Assembly: GCA_011032825.1 (NCBI GenBank)
Contig: JAADJZ010000010.1
Span: 434,001 to 498,000, forward strand
Direction of reading: 5' to 3'
Source: Massariosphaeria phaeospora
Lineage: Eukaryota; Ascomycota; Dothideomycetes; Pleosporales
Length of the DNA: 64,000 nucleotides
How positions within the stretch are numbered: the first letter of the stretch is position 1; each line of letters opens with the position of its first letter. Position numbers and translations under genes: made by a program. Of the stretch, positions 1-11,543 are shown piece after piece. The notes under the pieces were generated by a model that was given only the letters and a program-made list of their open reading frames with translations, searched no databases and was not told where the DNA came from.

Positions 1-527
1 AAGGGTGACCCTTAGTAGGTGAGGTTGGAGACATGAACAGATGCAAACACTAGCACGGCCTGCGAACATTGTGTGTATGTTTGGATTACTAACTGATTTA
101 TTTTACTTTCTTTGCTTTTGTCCTTCCCTTTGTTATCTGCCGTCTGTGATTCGCAGTCACAAATCATAGTTCTGCCAGCTCGGTACCGCACAGAAATCAG
201 AAATCGCACACACAAATGATTCTAAATAATAGCAATGACATTCAAAAAGCGCACACAAGTTAGGAAATCTACAGAGCTGCAGCAGGGGCAGGAGAAGCTG
301 TTTATTTTGGGGGTTAAGGACGAGAGATCTGGGATAGAGATGGTAGTACTGATTGACATTGTGAGTTATTCGACATGTTAATCCGATAAATACCTATCCC
401 ATGGATCTATCCAAAGCCAATATGCCTTTCGGCCCCTATGCCTTTCGACTCTCTCAAACCGCGCGATATGCGGAAATCCCCTATCCGCTATCACAATCCA
501 CCGATCGATATCTCTCCCAACCCGCCC
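1..527. other. Gap: downstream flank of the first gene
   Basis: No supportable gene. The stretch lies beyond the 3' end of the minus-strand gene at 528-2282 and is presumably its 3' UTR plus spacer. Short open frames here have no recognisable features. Confidence 0.5.
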
Positions 528-2282
528 TCAAACCCTGAAAAATTTCTTGACATCCCGATTCGCGCCTGCCGCCTTCCTCTTCTTCTTCTTCGGCGCCGGC
601 ATATCCGGTACAATGAAGTCGTCCTCATCAGAACCGCCTTCATCCTCTTCGTTGGTATTCTCCTCTTCGGTCTCCTCAACCCGCTGCTTTCGCTTCCGCT
701 TGCTGGTCCCCTGCTTGCTGACCCCCTTTGCCTCCGAGTCGTCGTACGAGTCGGGTAGTTCAAGGAACGGGGACGCGGAGCGCTTGTGCAGGCGTCGGGA
801 TGAGCGTGTCGCTTTGGCGATTGGGGGTGAGGGCGTGGTATGGGCTGTTGGTGCCTGGGAGTGAGACTCGGAGCGCTCTGTGGCATCGGTGGAAGGCGAA
901 GCCGAGTGTTCTGTGGCGTCAGTCGATGGCGAGCCGGAGGAATGCGCTGCGCTGGCTGCCTTGGAGATTGGAGAGGGCGGGTTGGCGGGTTGGGGTGGCG
1001 GTTTACGCGTTTTGAGGGGTTTGAGCTTGCGTGGGGGCTTTGGCTCGGTGGCTGTGGCGGGCTTCTTGGAGGTGTCTTTGGCTGGAGCTGCAGCCGTGGC
1101 CTTCTTGCTGGTGTCTTTGATTGGGGGCTTTGGCTCAGTGGCTGTAGCGGGCTTCTTGGAGGTGCCCTTGATTGGAGCGGTGGCCGTGGCTTTCTTGCAG
1201 GTGTCTTTGATCGGATCTGATGCCGTGGCCTTCTCGGTGTCGGGCGTAGGCACGAGTTTACGCTTCTTGGGGACCAATTGCGAGAGGGTATGGTCATCGT
1301 CCGAGGGTGGGGGAAGAGGACGCCTAGTTGCGCGGGTAGGAGCAAGCGGTGGCTTGTCCTCTTCATCAGTGTCGCTTCTATGCGAGACCTTTTGCCGCAC
1401 CAGCTCAATCTTCTTGCCCGGCGATTCCTTCTTGTCCTCTTTTTCCACTACCTTCTTGTGCTCTGTCTTCTTCCCAAACGCAGCCATAGCTTGCCACGCG
1501 TCATGATCCGCCAACCGCCACGCCAGATCCCCAGCACTGTAATCCACCCGCGAGTCCAGATACGGAACGCCCTTGGCAATCGCTTCAGCGCGAAGTAGTG
1601 CGGCATCTAGATCTATCTTCTCAAAACCAGAGTATGCTTCGTCAAACAATGCATCGTTATGAGCAAGCGCGTGGGCGAGGTTTGCAAAGTCGCTGGGTCG
1701 GAGATCGCGGGCTCGCGCTTCGGATTCGAGTTCCGAAATGGAGAGGGAGTGGTATGTTGCGGGGTCGGCGAAGCGGGTTATGAGGTGCGGATAGGAGTAG
1801 GGAAGCTCCGGGCGTGAGTGGGTCAGAAAGCCGCGGCGGGGGGAAGCGGAGCGGCGGGAGCGTTGTGAAGCGGCTTCGTTGTGGCGACGATGGGTTGGCT
1901 CGTAATGACCATACCGAGCGGAGGGTAGGTAAGTGCAATCGCCACGCTCTCGAGACCCTGATCGTCGCCCATTCCCATGATGTCGGGTATCCGGAGCGTG
2001 GTGCGGTGCCTTGGAGCTGCGATCCGTGTTCGGCCCCTTAGGCACAGTCTTGGGCACAGCAGCAGCCACAGGCGGCTTTTTGGGCGGCAGAAACTTGGCG
2101 ATCAACTTGTTCATGTCGATGACCGGAGCCGCGTTCGGCGACAAGCTATCCTTGCGCGGCGACGGCGGCGGCTTCGGCACTTCAAGCGGACCATCTTCGA
2201 AAGCCCGCGCTGGGACATACTCCTCATGAGACCAAGCGGGTGTGGGCGGCTGTTGCGGCGGTGGTGTTCCTGTTGGGGCCAT
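528..2282 (-). CDS. Low-complexity nuclear protein with PIP-box-like C-terminus
   Basis: Unrecognised protein, 584 aa if started at the ATG at 2282; an upstream in-frame ATG at 2588 would add 102 Ser/Pro-rich residues that look like translated leader. Layout: Pro-rich N-terminus, an Arg/Ser-rich patch, one ordered-looking segment (Ala/Leu-rich helices around aa 175-265), then a Lys/Pro/Thr-rich tail with imperfect repeats of a DTSKK/ATATEPKPP type. The end has an acidic run (EETEEENTNEEDEGGSDEDD), a basic KKKKRK stretch and the terminal residues NRDVKKFFRV. NRDVKKFF fits the spacing of a PCNA-interacting box (Q-x-x-h-x-x-F-F) with N for Q. Nuclear location is inferred from the basic clusters. 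Function unknown. Confidence 0.7.
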   Translation of the reverse strand: MAPTGTPPPQQPPTPAWSHEEYVPARAFEDGPLEVPKPPPSPRKDSLSPNAAPVIDMNKLIAKFLPPKKPPVAAAVPKTVPKGPNTDRSSKAPHHAPDTRHHGNGRRSGSRERGDCTYLPSARYGHYEPTHRRHNEAASQRSRRSASPRRGFLTHSRPELPYSYPHLITRFADPATYHSLSISELESEARARDLRPSDFANLAHALAHNDALFDEAYSGFEKIDLDAALLRAEAIAKGVPYLDSRVDYSAGDLAWRLADHDAWQAMAAFGKKTEHKKVVEKEDKKESPGKKIELVRQKVSHRSDTDEEDKPPLAPTRATRRPLPPPSDDDHTLSQLVPKKRKLVPTPDTEKATASDPIKDTCKKATATAPIKGTSKKPATATEPKPPIKDTSKKATAAAPAKDTSKKPATATEPKPPRKLKPLKTRKPPPQPANPPSPISKAASAAHSSGSPSTDATEHSASPSTDATERSESHSQAPTAHTTPSPPIAKATRSSRRLHKRSASPFLELPDSYDDSEAKGVSKQGTSKRKRKQRVEETEEENTNEEDEGGSDEDDFIVPDMPAPKKKKRKAAGANRDVKKFFRV

Positions 2283-3166
2283 GATGCTACCGCAGTCACT
2301 GGCAGAAGCAGGCTGGGGGGCTGGGGAGGGTGAGCGGGAATGTTTTGACAGCGGCGCTGCAGGGGGGGAAGTACGTACTGTACGCTGAGTATCGTCGCAG
2401 GATGAAGATGCGAGTGAGTAGTCACTGATCTGATTGGCTTTCTGTGTAGTATCTGTACTATGCAGATTGGATGGAGCGCTGATTATGGTGAGCGTGCACA
2501 ATGGCCCGAAGTTGGGTGGTTGTGCAGGGTGTGTGGTCGGAAGGAGAGCGCGCTGATCTTTGTACCTAAGGCATTGTGCAGCAGCCAAGCTGGTGTGTGG
2601 TCAAAGCGCTGTGACAACTTTAATTCTTAAGTGAAAATGTTGAGGGAAAGGGTAGTTGCGATTACCGAGGCAACGATTGCATGGGCTATGGTTCGGGCGG
2701 AATACGGCTGAAGAACTCACGAAACGGGGAAAGGACTTCAGAGATGCAACGCCAACAATCATATGCAGGTAGAGAGCGCATTGCAAGATTGAGATACAAT
2801 GAATAGGAAACTTTTATACTACCTAAACACCATCCAAACACCCAAGTCCCCGTGATACGCCAACAAGAAATTATCTCGAACAGCTCACGAACAACAACGT
2901 CTATACCAACCCCATAATACGCCACCAAGAAACCGTCGCGAGGATCCCACACACCAGAACACCTAAAACCCACGATACACACAAATAACCCTAGCGTGCA
3001 AGCCCAAAATACCGACAAACTAGAGCGCCGACATAGGAAATAAGAAAATAAGCGAAAGCTAGAAGTATCCACCAAGACCCACAACAACACCCGAACCCCG
3101 AAACAGAAGAAAAGCCAAGCCCCAGACGCAAAGCATGATCGAAGAAGCCTTGGCCGGAACATGACA
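2283..3166. other. Gap: intergenic
   Basis: Upstream region of the 528-2282 gene and downstream region of the 3167-3727 gene. The longest frame (minus, 2686-3162) is hydrophobic and Phe/Cys-rich without gene-like features. Nothing else seen. Confidence 0.4.
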
Positions 3167-3727
3167 CTACATAGCGTAGGTCACGCAGCGGCCAAGCTTT
3201 GCATTCCAGGACCGGACATAGCCCTTGCCCGTCCCTGGCGGCGGCCGCTCATCATCGGTGTCCGACTCGTCAGACGAGTTCGGACCAAACCCGTCGTCGT
3301 CGGCGTCACGCCTCGATAGCCGAGGAGGCACAGACGGCTGCCCGGCTTCGGCTCTTTCACGTGACAGCTCCCACCTCAGCAGGACCATCATGCCCCAGCG
3401 GCAGTTGACACCCGCCTGGATGCCGCGCCGCAGACACTCGAACACCAGCTGCACGCGGTGCAGCTCGCCGAAGTGGTCCGCTTGCATGCTGCGGACGCCG
3501 TTGTCGATCCACAGCTCCCACGCTGCGGCCACCTTCAGGGCAGCGACGTCGTCGCCGGCCGGGAGGCGTTCTTCCAGCCCTAGGATTGAGCGGGCGGCGA
3601 GCATGGAGCTCAGGCGGTCCCAGGGCAGGCCTTCGTAGGCGGCGAGTTGGGATGGCTTTGGCTCGCCAGCGGCGGCCAGGGTGGACCATTGGCTGGGAGG
3701 GGACGAGGTTGTGGTGGCGGAAGGCAT
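3167..3727 (-). CDS. Hypothetical protein, 186 aa
   Basis: Single open frame. The ATG at 3727 is preferred over an in-frame upstream start at 3844 because the intervening residues look like leader; a TATAAAGG sequence lies about 190 bp upstream on the minus strand (near 3915-3922). After a Ser/Thr/Pro-rich N-terminus there is a compact helical region (about aa 30-120) rich in Trp, Leu and Ala, containing AAWELWIDNG and CRWGMMVLLRWE. An acidic Ser/Asp stretch (DDERPPPG) and a short basic C-terminus follow. No signal peptide or membrane segment is evident. I do not recognise the family. The region is GC-rich with codon use like a normal gene, which supports it being coding. Confidence 0.6.
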   Translation of the reverse strand: MPSATTTSSPPSQWSTLAAAGEPKPSQLAAYEGLPWDRLSSMLAARSILGLEERLPAGDDVAALKVAAAWELWIDNGVRSMQADHFGELHRVQLVFECLRRGIQAGVNCRWGMMVLLRWELSRERAEAGQPSVPPRLSRRDADDDGFGPNSSDESDTDDERPPPGTGKGYVRSWNAKLGRCVTYAM

Positions 3728-4675
3728 CTTAGCTGTGGAAGATGCTTGGTGAGGAGAGGGGTAGAGAGAGGTGGGTAAAGATGTGTAGAGTGGGAGGAGT
3801 AGAGGGTTGAGAAGTGATATAGTGCTGTAGCTAGATACTTTCAAGAGATATAGTGAGAAAGTGCGTGCTACTGAAGATAGATGAAGAAGAGATAGAGGGA
3901 TAATGCAAGCAGACCTTTATACTCGTAGCAAAGGCTTAGATCTATCGAACCAAAATTTTACTTGAAAATTTGTACAGCGGTCCAGACATCTGTCGAGAGG
4001 AGAATCATATCTGAGTTCGCGTACTAAGGTTTAGACAGTAACAAGTCCAATACTACGCGCTCTTTTGGCTGACTTGCAGCACGAATCATACCTAGCTGTA
4101 GAACCTACCGTTGATCTAGCATGCACGCGGCAGGCACAACTTTTACTTCGTCAATTTTCAAGCTGCGGAATCATCGGCAGTCTGGCTCCAGAGGATCAGT
4201 GTCCAACTAGGTATGGCTTGAGGAAACCGTGGTCCCTATGCCCTGCAGGCGTAGAAACCCAGGATAGCGTCTCTCCGCGGCAGCATCAAAACACGCAGCA
4301 TTCGTAAAATGTGCAGACTCGGGATGTCGGAAATTGTTGTGCGAAGACAGCTGCCTCTCTCTGAACCACCGAAGCGGCGACGTCGGATGCTCGGCGCCGG
4401 AACAACAAGGCGGAGGACTGTCGCAAGCCTCGGTCCGTGTGTTTGGCGTGTTTGACCAGCGGCTTCACACGTAACTTCCGCAACGACGACTCTCCCGCAC
4501 TTGACACGCCGCATTCCCTCCAGGTACCGAGACCTGTCTCTGCACGCACCGCACAGCTACACTCGACCGCACGCCACAGCCCCTCGACCCGCCAACCACG
4601 CACCCGCGAGCGCACCCCCAAACAAAGACCCAGCCCAGCTCAGAGCAGCGCCGCGACAGCACCCAAGCAGCCACC
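3728..4675. other. Gap: promoter region between divergent genes
   Basis: Shared upstream region of the minus-strand 3167-3727 gene and plus-strand ARL1. The last 200 bases before ARL1 are C-rich, as expected for a fungal 5' UTR. No RNA gene seen. Confidence 0.5.
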
Positions 4676-5517
4676 ATGGGCGGCGCGCTGTCCTCGCTGC
4701 AGCGCTTCTCGTCGTGGTTCACCATGAAGAAGGAGATCCGGATCCTGATCCTGGGGCTGGTATGGCGCTCTGGCGGCGAGGCGCTGAGTTGAATAGCGCG
4801 CAGATGCTGACGACACATGCGACCAGGACAACGCGGGCAAGACGACGTTGCTGTACAGGCTGAAGGTGCGTGGGGCCGGCGGGCTGCATCTATACTTGTG
4901 CGCGTGTATGGAAATGCTGACGTGCGCGGCGTAGATCGGGGAAGTAGTCACCACAATACCAACCATCGGCTTCAACGTCGAATCCGTCACATACAAGAAC
5001 CTCAACTTCAACGTCTGGGTACGTTCCGCGTTCGCCCCCGCCTTCTCTTTCCATCCCTCCATCCCGCCACCCATCCCCCCGGCTAACCCTCCCCCCAGGA
5101 CCTCGGCGGCCAAACCTCGATCCGCCCCTACTGGCGCTGCTACTACGCCAACACGGCCGCCGTAATCTTCGTCATCGACAGCACCGACATCGACCGCCTG
5201 ACGACCGCCTCGGAAGAGCTCAGCGCCATGCTCAACGAAGACGAGCTGCGCGACGCGGCGCTGCTGGTCTTCGCCAACAAGCAGGACCAGCCGGGCGCCA
5301 AGGGCGCGGGTGAGATCAGCGAGGCGCTGAAGCTGGGCGAGCTCAAGGACCGCAACTGGAGTATAGTCGCGTGCTCGGCGGTTGATGGCCGCGGCGTGGA
5401 CGAGGGCATGGATTGGCTGGTTGTGAGTGTTGTTTTCTCTTCTTGCGAGGGGGTCGCGGGCGTGGGACAATGCTGACAATGAGGATTTATTAGCAAACTG
5501 TGAATTCGGAGAGCTAG
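4676..5517 (+). CDS. ARL1: ADP-ribosylation factor-like GTPase Arl1
   Basis: Small Ras-superfamily GTPase of the trans-Golgi that recruits golgins and supports vesicle tethering. Five exons: 4676-4759, 4827-4865, 4935-5018, 5099-5422, 5494-5517, giving 184 aa, the normal length. Visible motifs: Gly2 for N-myristoylation (MGGALSSLQ), P-loop GLDNAGKTT split by intron 1, switch [11 protein letters not shown], interswitch and switch [15 protein letters not shown], base-recognition NKQD, and SAVDGRG at the G5 position. All catalytic residues are intact. The [10 protein letters not shown] start and C-terminal QTVNSES favour Arl1 over Arf1 or Arl3. Every junction is GT-AG and keeps frame. The ATG follows a CCACC context. 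Confidence 0.96.
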
Positions 5518-6082
5518 ACCTAGACCTACGCGCGAGACGAGCGACGAGACGAGCCAAGCCGAGCCGACTTGGACACAGACACAGAGACGACGAACCGATT
5601 TGGCAAGGCAGAGAGGCACACCACACGCTGGGCGTTCGGAGCAGGCTGAAAGCATCAATGAGGTCAGCCGAGTTTAGTTGAGCGGACGGCGCGCGCGCGC
5701 GTCCCATGTCCGCGATACCACTTATCACTACCACACAAGCATATCGGGCGTTCGGGGGCGTATGAATTATGCATAACCATCTATCCATACATATACATGC
5801 GTCTGTTTGCATGTTCGTCTATGTACATATCCATCTACGCATGGTCATGTTCATGCACCGTGTACAATGCAACGCAACGCAACAAACCCATAAGCATACA
5901 CACACATACTAAACCGCCTCCTCTCGCGCCCAAGACAGACCCCGAAGACATAGTAACAACAGTACATACATAGTCAGTTGAGCCCACCAGCCATCCATGC
6001 GTCCATCTACCCGGCCATGCACTCCATGCCCGGAAAAGTAAGTCAGTCGTAGAACTTGTCTTTCTATACATGTCCCTCTCAC

Positions 6083-6121
<39 letters not shown>
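6083..6121. repeat. (CT)n microsatellite
   Basis: An uninterrupted run of about 18 CT dinucleotides following ACGAT. Confidence 0.95.
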
Positions 6122-6123
<2 letters not shown>

Positions 6124-6399
6124 AATTAGGGCATCGCATAGCATCGCAGCTCAGCTCATCCATGCAACCATTCTACATCTCCTTCTCCATCTACCTCCCC
6201 CTCCATCCATCCCTCTCTATCTCGCCCTCCCTCCTAGGCACACCAAACTCCACCCACACCAGCACAATTTCTAGTTTCCAATTCCATGCAATAGCTCGTT
6301 GTAAGCCAAGCCAGCCTAGCAAACACATACATACATATACCTATTAAGTACTAAACATCTAGACAACGAGTTGGCTGGTTCTGTCTTGACTCAACGGAG

Positions 6400-6445
6400 C
6401 TGAACTGAACTGAACTGAACTGAACTAAACTGAGCTAAACTGGTC
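6400..6445. repeat. (CTGAA)n pentanucleotide repeat
   Basis: Five to six CTGAA units that then decay into CTAAA and CTGAG variants. Confidence 0.9.
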
Positions 6446-6462
6446 TGAACTGCATCTCTACT

Positions 6463-6496
6463 ATGGAATTGGAATTGCAATTGGAATTGGAATTGG
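6463..6496. repeat. (GGAATT)n repeat
   Basis: Five GGAATT-like units, one altered to GCAATT. Confidence 0.85.
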
Positions 6497-6927
6497 CTAT
6501 TCGTCGCTAGTGGTAGGTAGTAAAATGTAGGTAGGCAGGGTAGGTAGGTAGGTTGAATGTTATGATATGTATGCAGACGCAATGCATGTATGCGCGGATT
6601 AGATATTACAGTACTGTACAATGCATCCATCTACACCGCCATGCCCGTCCCAGTCCCAATCCCATGCAATTTCCCAATTCCCACCAGCACCGCCGCGCAA
6701 ACACGGATCGGATCAGCGCACAAGGCGGCCAGAAACCTACCCACCGCACCCGCAAACCCTCCCCACGCCTTCCAAAGATGCTCAAAACTCAAACTCAAGC
6801 TCGAACCCAAAAATCAAAATTTCACCATCCAAAAACCCAACGCCTAAACTTGACTCGACGAAACTTTTCCGTGACCCAAACTAGAAGAGAAATGCACATT
6901 TTACGCCATCGCTAACTTGAATTCAGA

Positions 6928-6949
6928 TACACACACACACACACACACA
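6928..6949. repeat. (AC)n microsatellite
   Basis: About ten AC dinucleotides. Confidence 0.95.
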
Positions 6950-7240
6950 AATAGACGTACACGTACACAGTTGGACGTACACAGACAAGCGCAAGAGAGA
7001 GAGCGAAGAACGATGCTAATGGCAAGTGAGAAGCGAGAAGAGAAGGAAGCGAAAGGATAGCAAAGACTATGGGAAAGAAAGTGTAGGGACCAGCCGAACA
7101 CGGAAATCAGAATATATTGGAAAAGGAGGGGGAAGAGTGGGTTGGTTGGGGCGGTCGATCGATCAGTGGAGATGGGGGTCGTCGTGGGTGTTTGTATGTA
7201 GCTCGCCCTCTGTCTCGCTCCTTCTTTACTTTTCCCTTCA

Positions 7241-7290
7241 TCTCTTCCTTCTTCTTCTTCTTCTTCTTCTTCTTTCTCTCTCTCTTTTTC
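7241..7290. repeat. (CTT)n then (CT)n tract
   Basis: Polypyrimidine tract of about nine CTT units running into CT repeats. Confidence 0.9.
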
Positions 7291-7586
7291 GTCTTCTCTC
7301 TCTATCTATCTCTTTTGCAAGTTCGTGGGTGGAGGTGGGCAAAACCATAGTTCCATGCAGTGAGCTTAGCCAATCAGTACTACACTGCACCTAACTACCC
7401 ATCTCAACTTGTCTTTCTTCCTGTTTCACATTTGGTACATTTCGCGTGCTTCTTTTCCACATAGCACCACCACGTATGCGCCACGGCACGGTTTTCCGCA
7501 GTCTGGTCCTCTCATGGCGAGCAAGCAGATGAACGGGATAGGATAAGCAGCGGCTCTGTGTGTCTTACACCCACGTGCGCACGCTC

Positions 7587-9870
7587 TCACTCCTGCTGCC
7601 TAGCAATCGAAATCGTCATATCCTGACTCTTCAAAAAGGCAAAGATGCCATCGCCCAGCCGCTCCAGCCCGTCCCTGAACACGTATTCAGTGCCCTCCGT
7701 ATTCGTCATGGTGGCAAACGTGCGACACAGCAGGTCCTCGGACGACGCGGCGTCGAGGCGCGCGCCCATGCTCTTCCACTTGAGGCGGATGGCGCGCAGG
7801 TCGTTGAGCGCGAGCAGGCGGTCGGCCATTTCGGCGACGGCGACGGCAGCGGGCGCCGCGGCCAACGCGACGCGCACCACGTGCATCTTGCGACGTTCTG
7901 CGATCCACGTGGAAAGCACCTCGGCGCGCGCGTCGAGGGATGCGCCGAAGGCGTGGCGGAACTGCGTTTGTCCTGAGGCCCAGACGTACTCGATATTGAC
8001 GAGGACCGTTTCTTCGTCGATAGAGTGGGCGGACCGCGGGAAGAAGTATTGCATCAGGACACCAAGGAGTTCGCATTGCATAAGTTCGAAGTCGGGCGTG
8101 TAATGTGGTGTCTTGCTGGCTCGGCGGGCCATGTCGAGAGTATGGCTTTTAAGGACTGTTCGGGGCGGTGCCGTGTAGTATGCCATGGGCTGGGGAACGC
8201 TGGATGCACTCGGAGGTATGTATGTACGCGGTGTGGAAGTAGCGGGAGTACTGGAATTACTACACGGATGAGTAGCACTGATTACATAAGAATGGTTATG
8301 AGCCATCGACGTGTTGGGGCCATGCTGATTCGTGTGAGGACGAGATATGTGTTGGGTCAGAGGAGTGTGAGATCGACTCGAAGGCTGAGGCTTCGCGATT
8401 GTCGCAAATCCACCTGACCATCCACTAGTGATAATCGGAGGAACATGAGCGGCAGATGCACTAGGTGGGCGTGACCTTTGCGCGTTTACGTTTCCATATG
8501 GACTAGAATAATGGCGATCAGTAGAAGCAGTTGGGGGCTGAGGCGCCAAAGCCGGAGGTAGAGCGGGTTTCGGGGACGGCGCAATGGAGGCGTGGACAGG
8601 AGGTGATGCCTGCTGCGAAGGTATCGTATGCTGAGCCGGGGGCGTTGTATGGTGGACAATGGGTGTCCTATGAGGAACCACTGGCGACGCGTGCTGAGAC
8701 GGCACAGCATTCTGGACGGCATGCACCGAGTCCGGCGCTGGTGTTGATGATAGGATTGGGGATGCGGTATTAACGGCAGTAAATCCACCAGTGTTCACAG
8801 CAGTGAAGCCACCTAAAGCGGGGGCTACACTCGACGGCCTCGCTGCGCCATTCAAATCATTGCTCGTGAGCGGCGTGAGCAGTGGCCGTGAGGGGACTTG
8901 ACTTGACGAAGGCAGGATGGGTTTGGTGTCCCGCACATGCTGAACGGGAGCCGGCGGAATGTTTTCGGCGCTGGGGCTTTCTGCAACGGACTTGAGGGAC
9001 GTGCGCGGGCTTTGACTGTAGTTCGGTAGGGTTCCATTGTGGTATGGGCGCTTAGCAGGATTAGGCGCGCCGTCCTCGCCGTCGGACATGGTCAGATGTG
9101 CAGAGCTCTTCCGTTTGCGCAAGTTATTGTCGGGCGGATATGCAGCAGCGGTTGCCTGGTCTGCACTTGCGGTTGATGACACGGGCGTGGTTGCTCGCGG
9201 CGTTCCGTACGGTGACTGGCGACTGCTTAGTACGTTCGTGTGGCTGCCAATCGAGGCAGGCGCTTACCAATCTGGGCAGACCGTCTATGTCCACCATCTC
9301 GGCGCCGTTGTCGCTCTCGCCCGGAACAGAGGATCTCTTGAGCTTCATGTTGCGGATGTAGTAGCATGCCTTGATGACGATCCAGCGGTGGAGATGGATC
9401 TTGAGCCTGGAGCGATGTTACCTGGGGTTGTGCTTGGCAGTTGGGTCACGTGGTGGGCAGTCTTACGCAGCCTTGTCCTCGGGGTCCTCGTAGAACAGGT
9501 CCTTGGGATATGTCTTCTTGCCGTGCGCGGCCGTCAGCAGACACGAGCGGTCCGAGTCGCGGCCCCAGATGACGGGCCCGTAGGTGGCGAGCAGGCCCTC
9601 GAGGTCGCTGTCGAGCGAGCGCGGGTCGGCGGCAAAGTCCAGCAGCGGATCGCGCTCCTTGGGCAGGTCCTTGGACAGGCGGGTGACGTCGCTCGACAGC
9701 TTGCGGTAGTCGGGGTTGTCGAACTTGGGGATGCCGCGGTTTGTCGTCGAGCTGGCGGCGGACAAGCCCAGGCCCAGATTCTCGGTTACCTCGCGGATGG
9801 TCGGGTTGTGGCTGCTGAAGACGGAAATCCACCGCGCGCGGTCCCAGCGCGTCGCCGCGGGCTCGGCCAT
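7587..9870 (-). CDS. IWG-module family protein, copy A
   Basis: Three exons on the minus strand: 9870-9467, 9406-9268, 9215-7587; 723 aa, with consistent frames and GT-AG ends. Function unknown. Exon 1 (aa 1-134) is a helical domain with LGLGL near aa 32-36, IWG at 101-103 and YPKDLFYEDPEDK at the end. Exon 2 begins with a basic amphipathic segment, LKIHLHRWIVIK. A Ser/Pro/His-rich linker of about 370 aa follows. The last 150 residues form a second ordered module with WIAERR (aa 618-623), LLALN, LLCRTFATMT and FRDGLERLGD. The N-module is shared with copies B, C, D and E in this window, the C-module with E and more weakly B. No signal peptide or membrane segment; basic KRKSS and KRPYH stretches suggest a nuclear or soluble protein. 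Confidence 0.8.
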
Positions 9871-9959
9871 GCGTCGGCGGCTTAACGGGCGCACGCAGTC
9901 GGGGAGGCTCGCAAGGACAGCAGCAGCGCGGCGGGCAGCATGGAGGGAGATGCAGCGTG

Positions 9960-10036
9960 TAGGGGACGGGGTATACGGTATACTTGGGGGACTGGGTATA
10001 CTTAGGGGCCTGGGTACTCCGTATACTTGTTGGGGC
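9960..10036. repeat. GTATAC(TT) minisatellite
   Basis: Three to four imperfect copies, about 22 bp each, of a GGGTATACTTGGGGxCT-type unit upstream of copy A. The last copy contains ACTCCGTATAC. Confidence 0.75.
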
Positions 10037-11127
10037 CAGCGCTGCTCGCTGCTCGGCTACGCTACGACGGTGGTAAAGGGGCAATTTCGACGTGCGACTA
10101 CTAGCGTAACCGGCGGCGTGGAGGCAGACTGGAACGAAACCTTCTTCCAAAAGCAACCCTGCGGCCGCGTCGCTCGCTTGGGGTCTGGGGTGCGATGACG
10201 GCCGCTCGTTCATCTGTTCAGCGACGATGGTACGGGATACGGGCGCGACAGGCACCGTAGCACCCGGCTCGCTGCGGAACTGCAGCTGTCGCCCGAGACG
10301 ACGTGTTGGCTGGTTGGGAGGGAGCGCGTAGGGACTGCGAGGTGTTGCGTCTGGAGAAAAGAGAAAAGAGAAAAGCGAGACTCGCAAAGCAGCAGCAGAC
10401 TCGCGCGCAGAAGGGGACGGCAGGAACTTGGAAGCGGTAGTGCAAAGTATGCATCAGCCCAAGGCGGACATCTCAGCGACACTCTTACCCACCCTCGCCC
10501 TCGTCACCTCGCCTGGAAATTGGCCTGGCATGATGCGATGCGGGCGATGGCCGAAAAAAGGCCCAATGACTCGCGCTAATACTACGGCCAGCCTACCATT
10601 GGCCAGCAAGTCTGCTGCGCGCTCTGGCGCCCTTGCCGATTTGCCCTTACTGAGTGATGCCTCGCTATCTCTTACTCGTTAGGCCAGCCATGTCTGCACG
10701 TAGTCTATCCACGCGCCCATCCAATACTCTTGGCCGCGGCGTGCGAGTGACGACGAGACCGGATGCATGTGGATAGATTGTACGAAGCAGATAGATGGAA
10801 CATGTACATACGTTTTGTCGTTTTTCATTACTTACCCTTCTGGGCATGCGTCGCGTGCACGGGCCACGCCTTGTCCGGCCGGTCGTCTCCCGAGGTCGTC
10901 GTCTCGTCTTGTCGTCTCGTCTAGGCTCTCGGGCGAAAAGCGACGTTTCAAAGCTGACCGTGGTAGACGGTAGGCACTGTTACCTTTCAACACGGCCGCT
11001 TGGCGCATAGATGGTAACTGTAGTCCACCTCCAGGTGTTGGCGTCACTGACAGCCATAGGCGGAAAACTCTGCATCCTGGTGCTACCACTCTAAGCTACC
11101 AGTCCCTAGGTACCGCTGCGGGCACGT

Positions 11128-11160
11128 AGTGGTCGTGGTCGTGGTCGTGGTCGTGGTCCG
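11128..11160. repeat. (GTGGTC)n repeat
   Basis: Five GTGGTC hexamers in tandem. Confidence 0.9.
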
Positions 11161-11543
11161 ATCGCCGTGTCACGGCGCCGCCAGTCACATCACATCTCGG
11201 GTACGGGGTAGCCCCGCTAGGCTCAGCATTACTAACGCTCTACCACGGTACCCACCTCTCTTACCACCTACTCTATCCAACACGGATGCACGGCCATGGT
11301 ATCATTATGTATTCATGAACGTAAACTGCGAAGTATTCGAATCGTCGAATCCTGCGCAGCCGCCGCCGTTCACCCCCAGAAATAATGGCCCGACTTACAC
11401 CTCGCCTACCGTATACGGAGTAAACTTGCCGGAATGGGAGACATAAGCGATAGTAGACTGCTGGCACGACTTTGATTGGAGATCTCTGCACAAACCGCCC
11501 TGTTAGCCTTTGGCAAACATTGCAACTTCATACCGTAGTCTAC

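Larger units (their letters stand above)
5518..7586. other. Gap: long intergenic stretch rich in simple repeats
   Basis: About 2 kb between the convergent ARL1 and 7587-9870 genes with no supportable gene. It holds several separate microsatellites (listed individually) and the presumed 3' UTRs. Open frames here are translations of the repeats. Confidence 0.6.
9871..11543. other. Gap: upstream region of copy A and downstream region of copy B
   Basis: Presumed promoter and 5' UTR of copy A, then about 1.2 kb without a convincing gene. It contains the GTATAC minisatellite (9960-10036) and a GTGGTC tandem repeat (11128-11160). Confidence 0.5.

Noticed and set aside
491..1408. 305-aa minus-strand frame rich in Pro and Arg
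   Set aside because: It overlaps the better-supported 528-2282 frame and its composition is what an out-of-frame reading of that Pro/Lys/Thr-rich gene gives.
2686..3162. 158-aa hydrophobic minus-strand frame
   Set aside because: Phe/Cys/Leu-rich without membrane-protein regularity, signal peptide or intron structure; probably chance.
11041..11265. tRNA-like D-arm and anticodon-like stretches on the minus strand (GTGGTAGAGCG, TAGAGTGGTAGC)
   Set aside because: No T arm (GGTTCGA) or acceptor pairing could be found around them; chance or very old relics.
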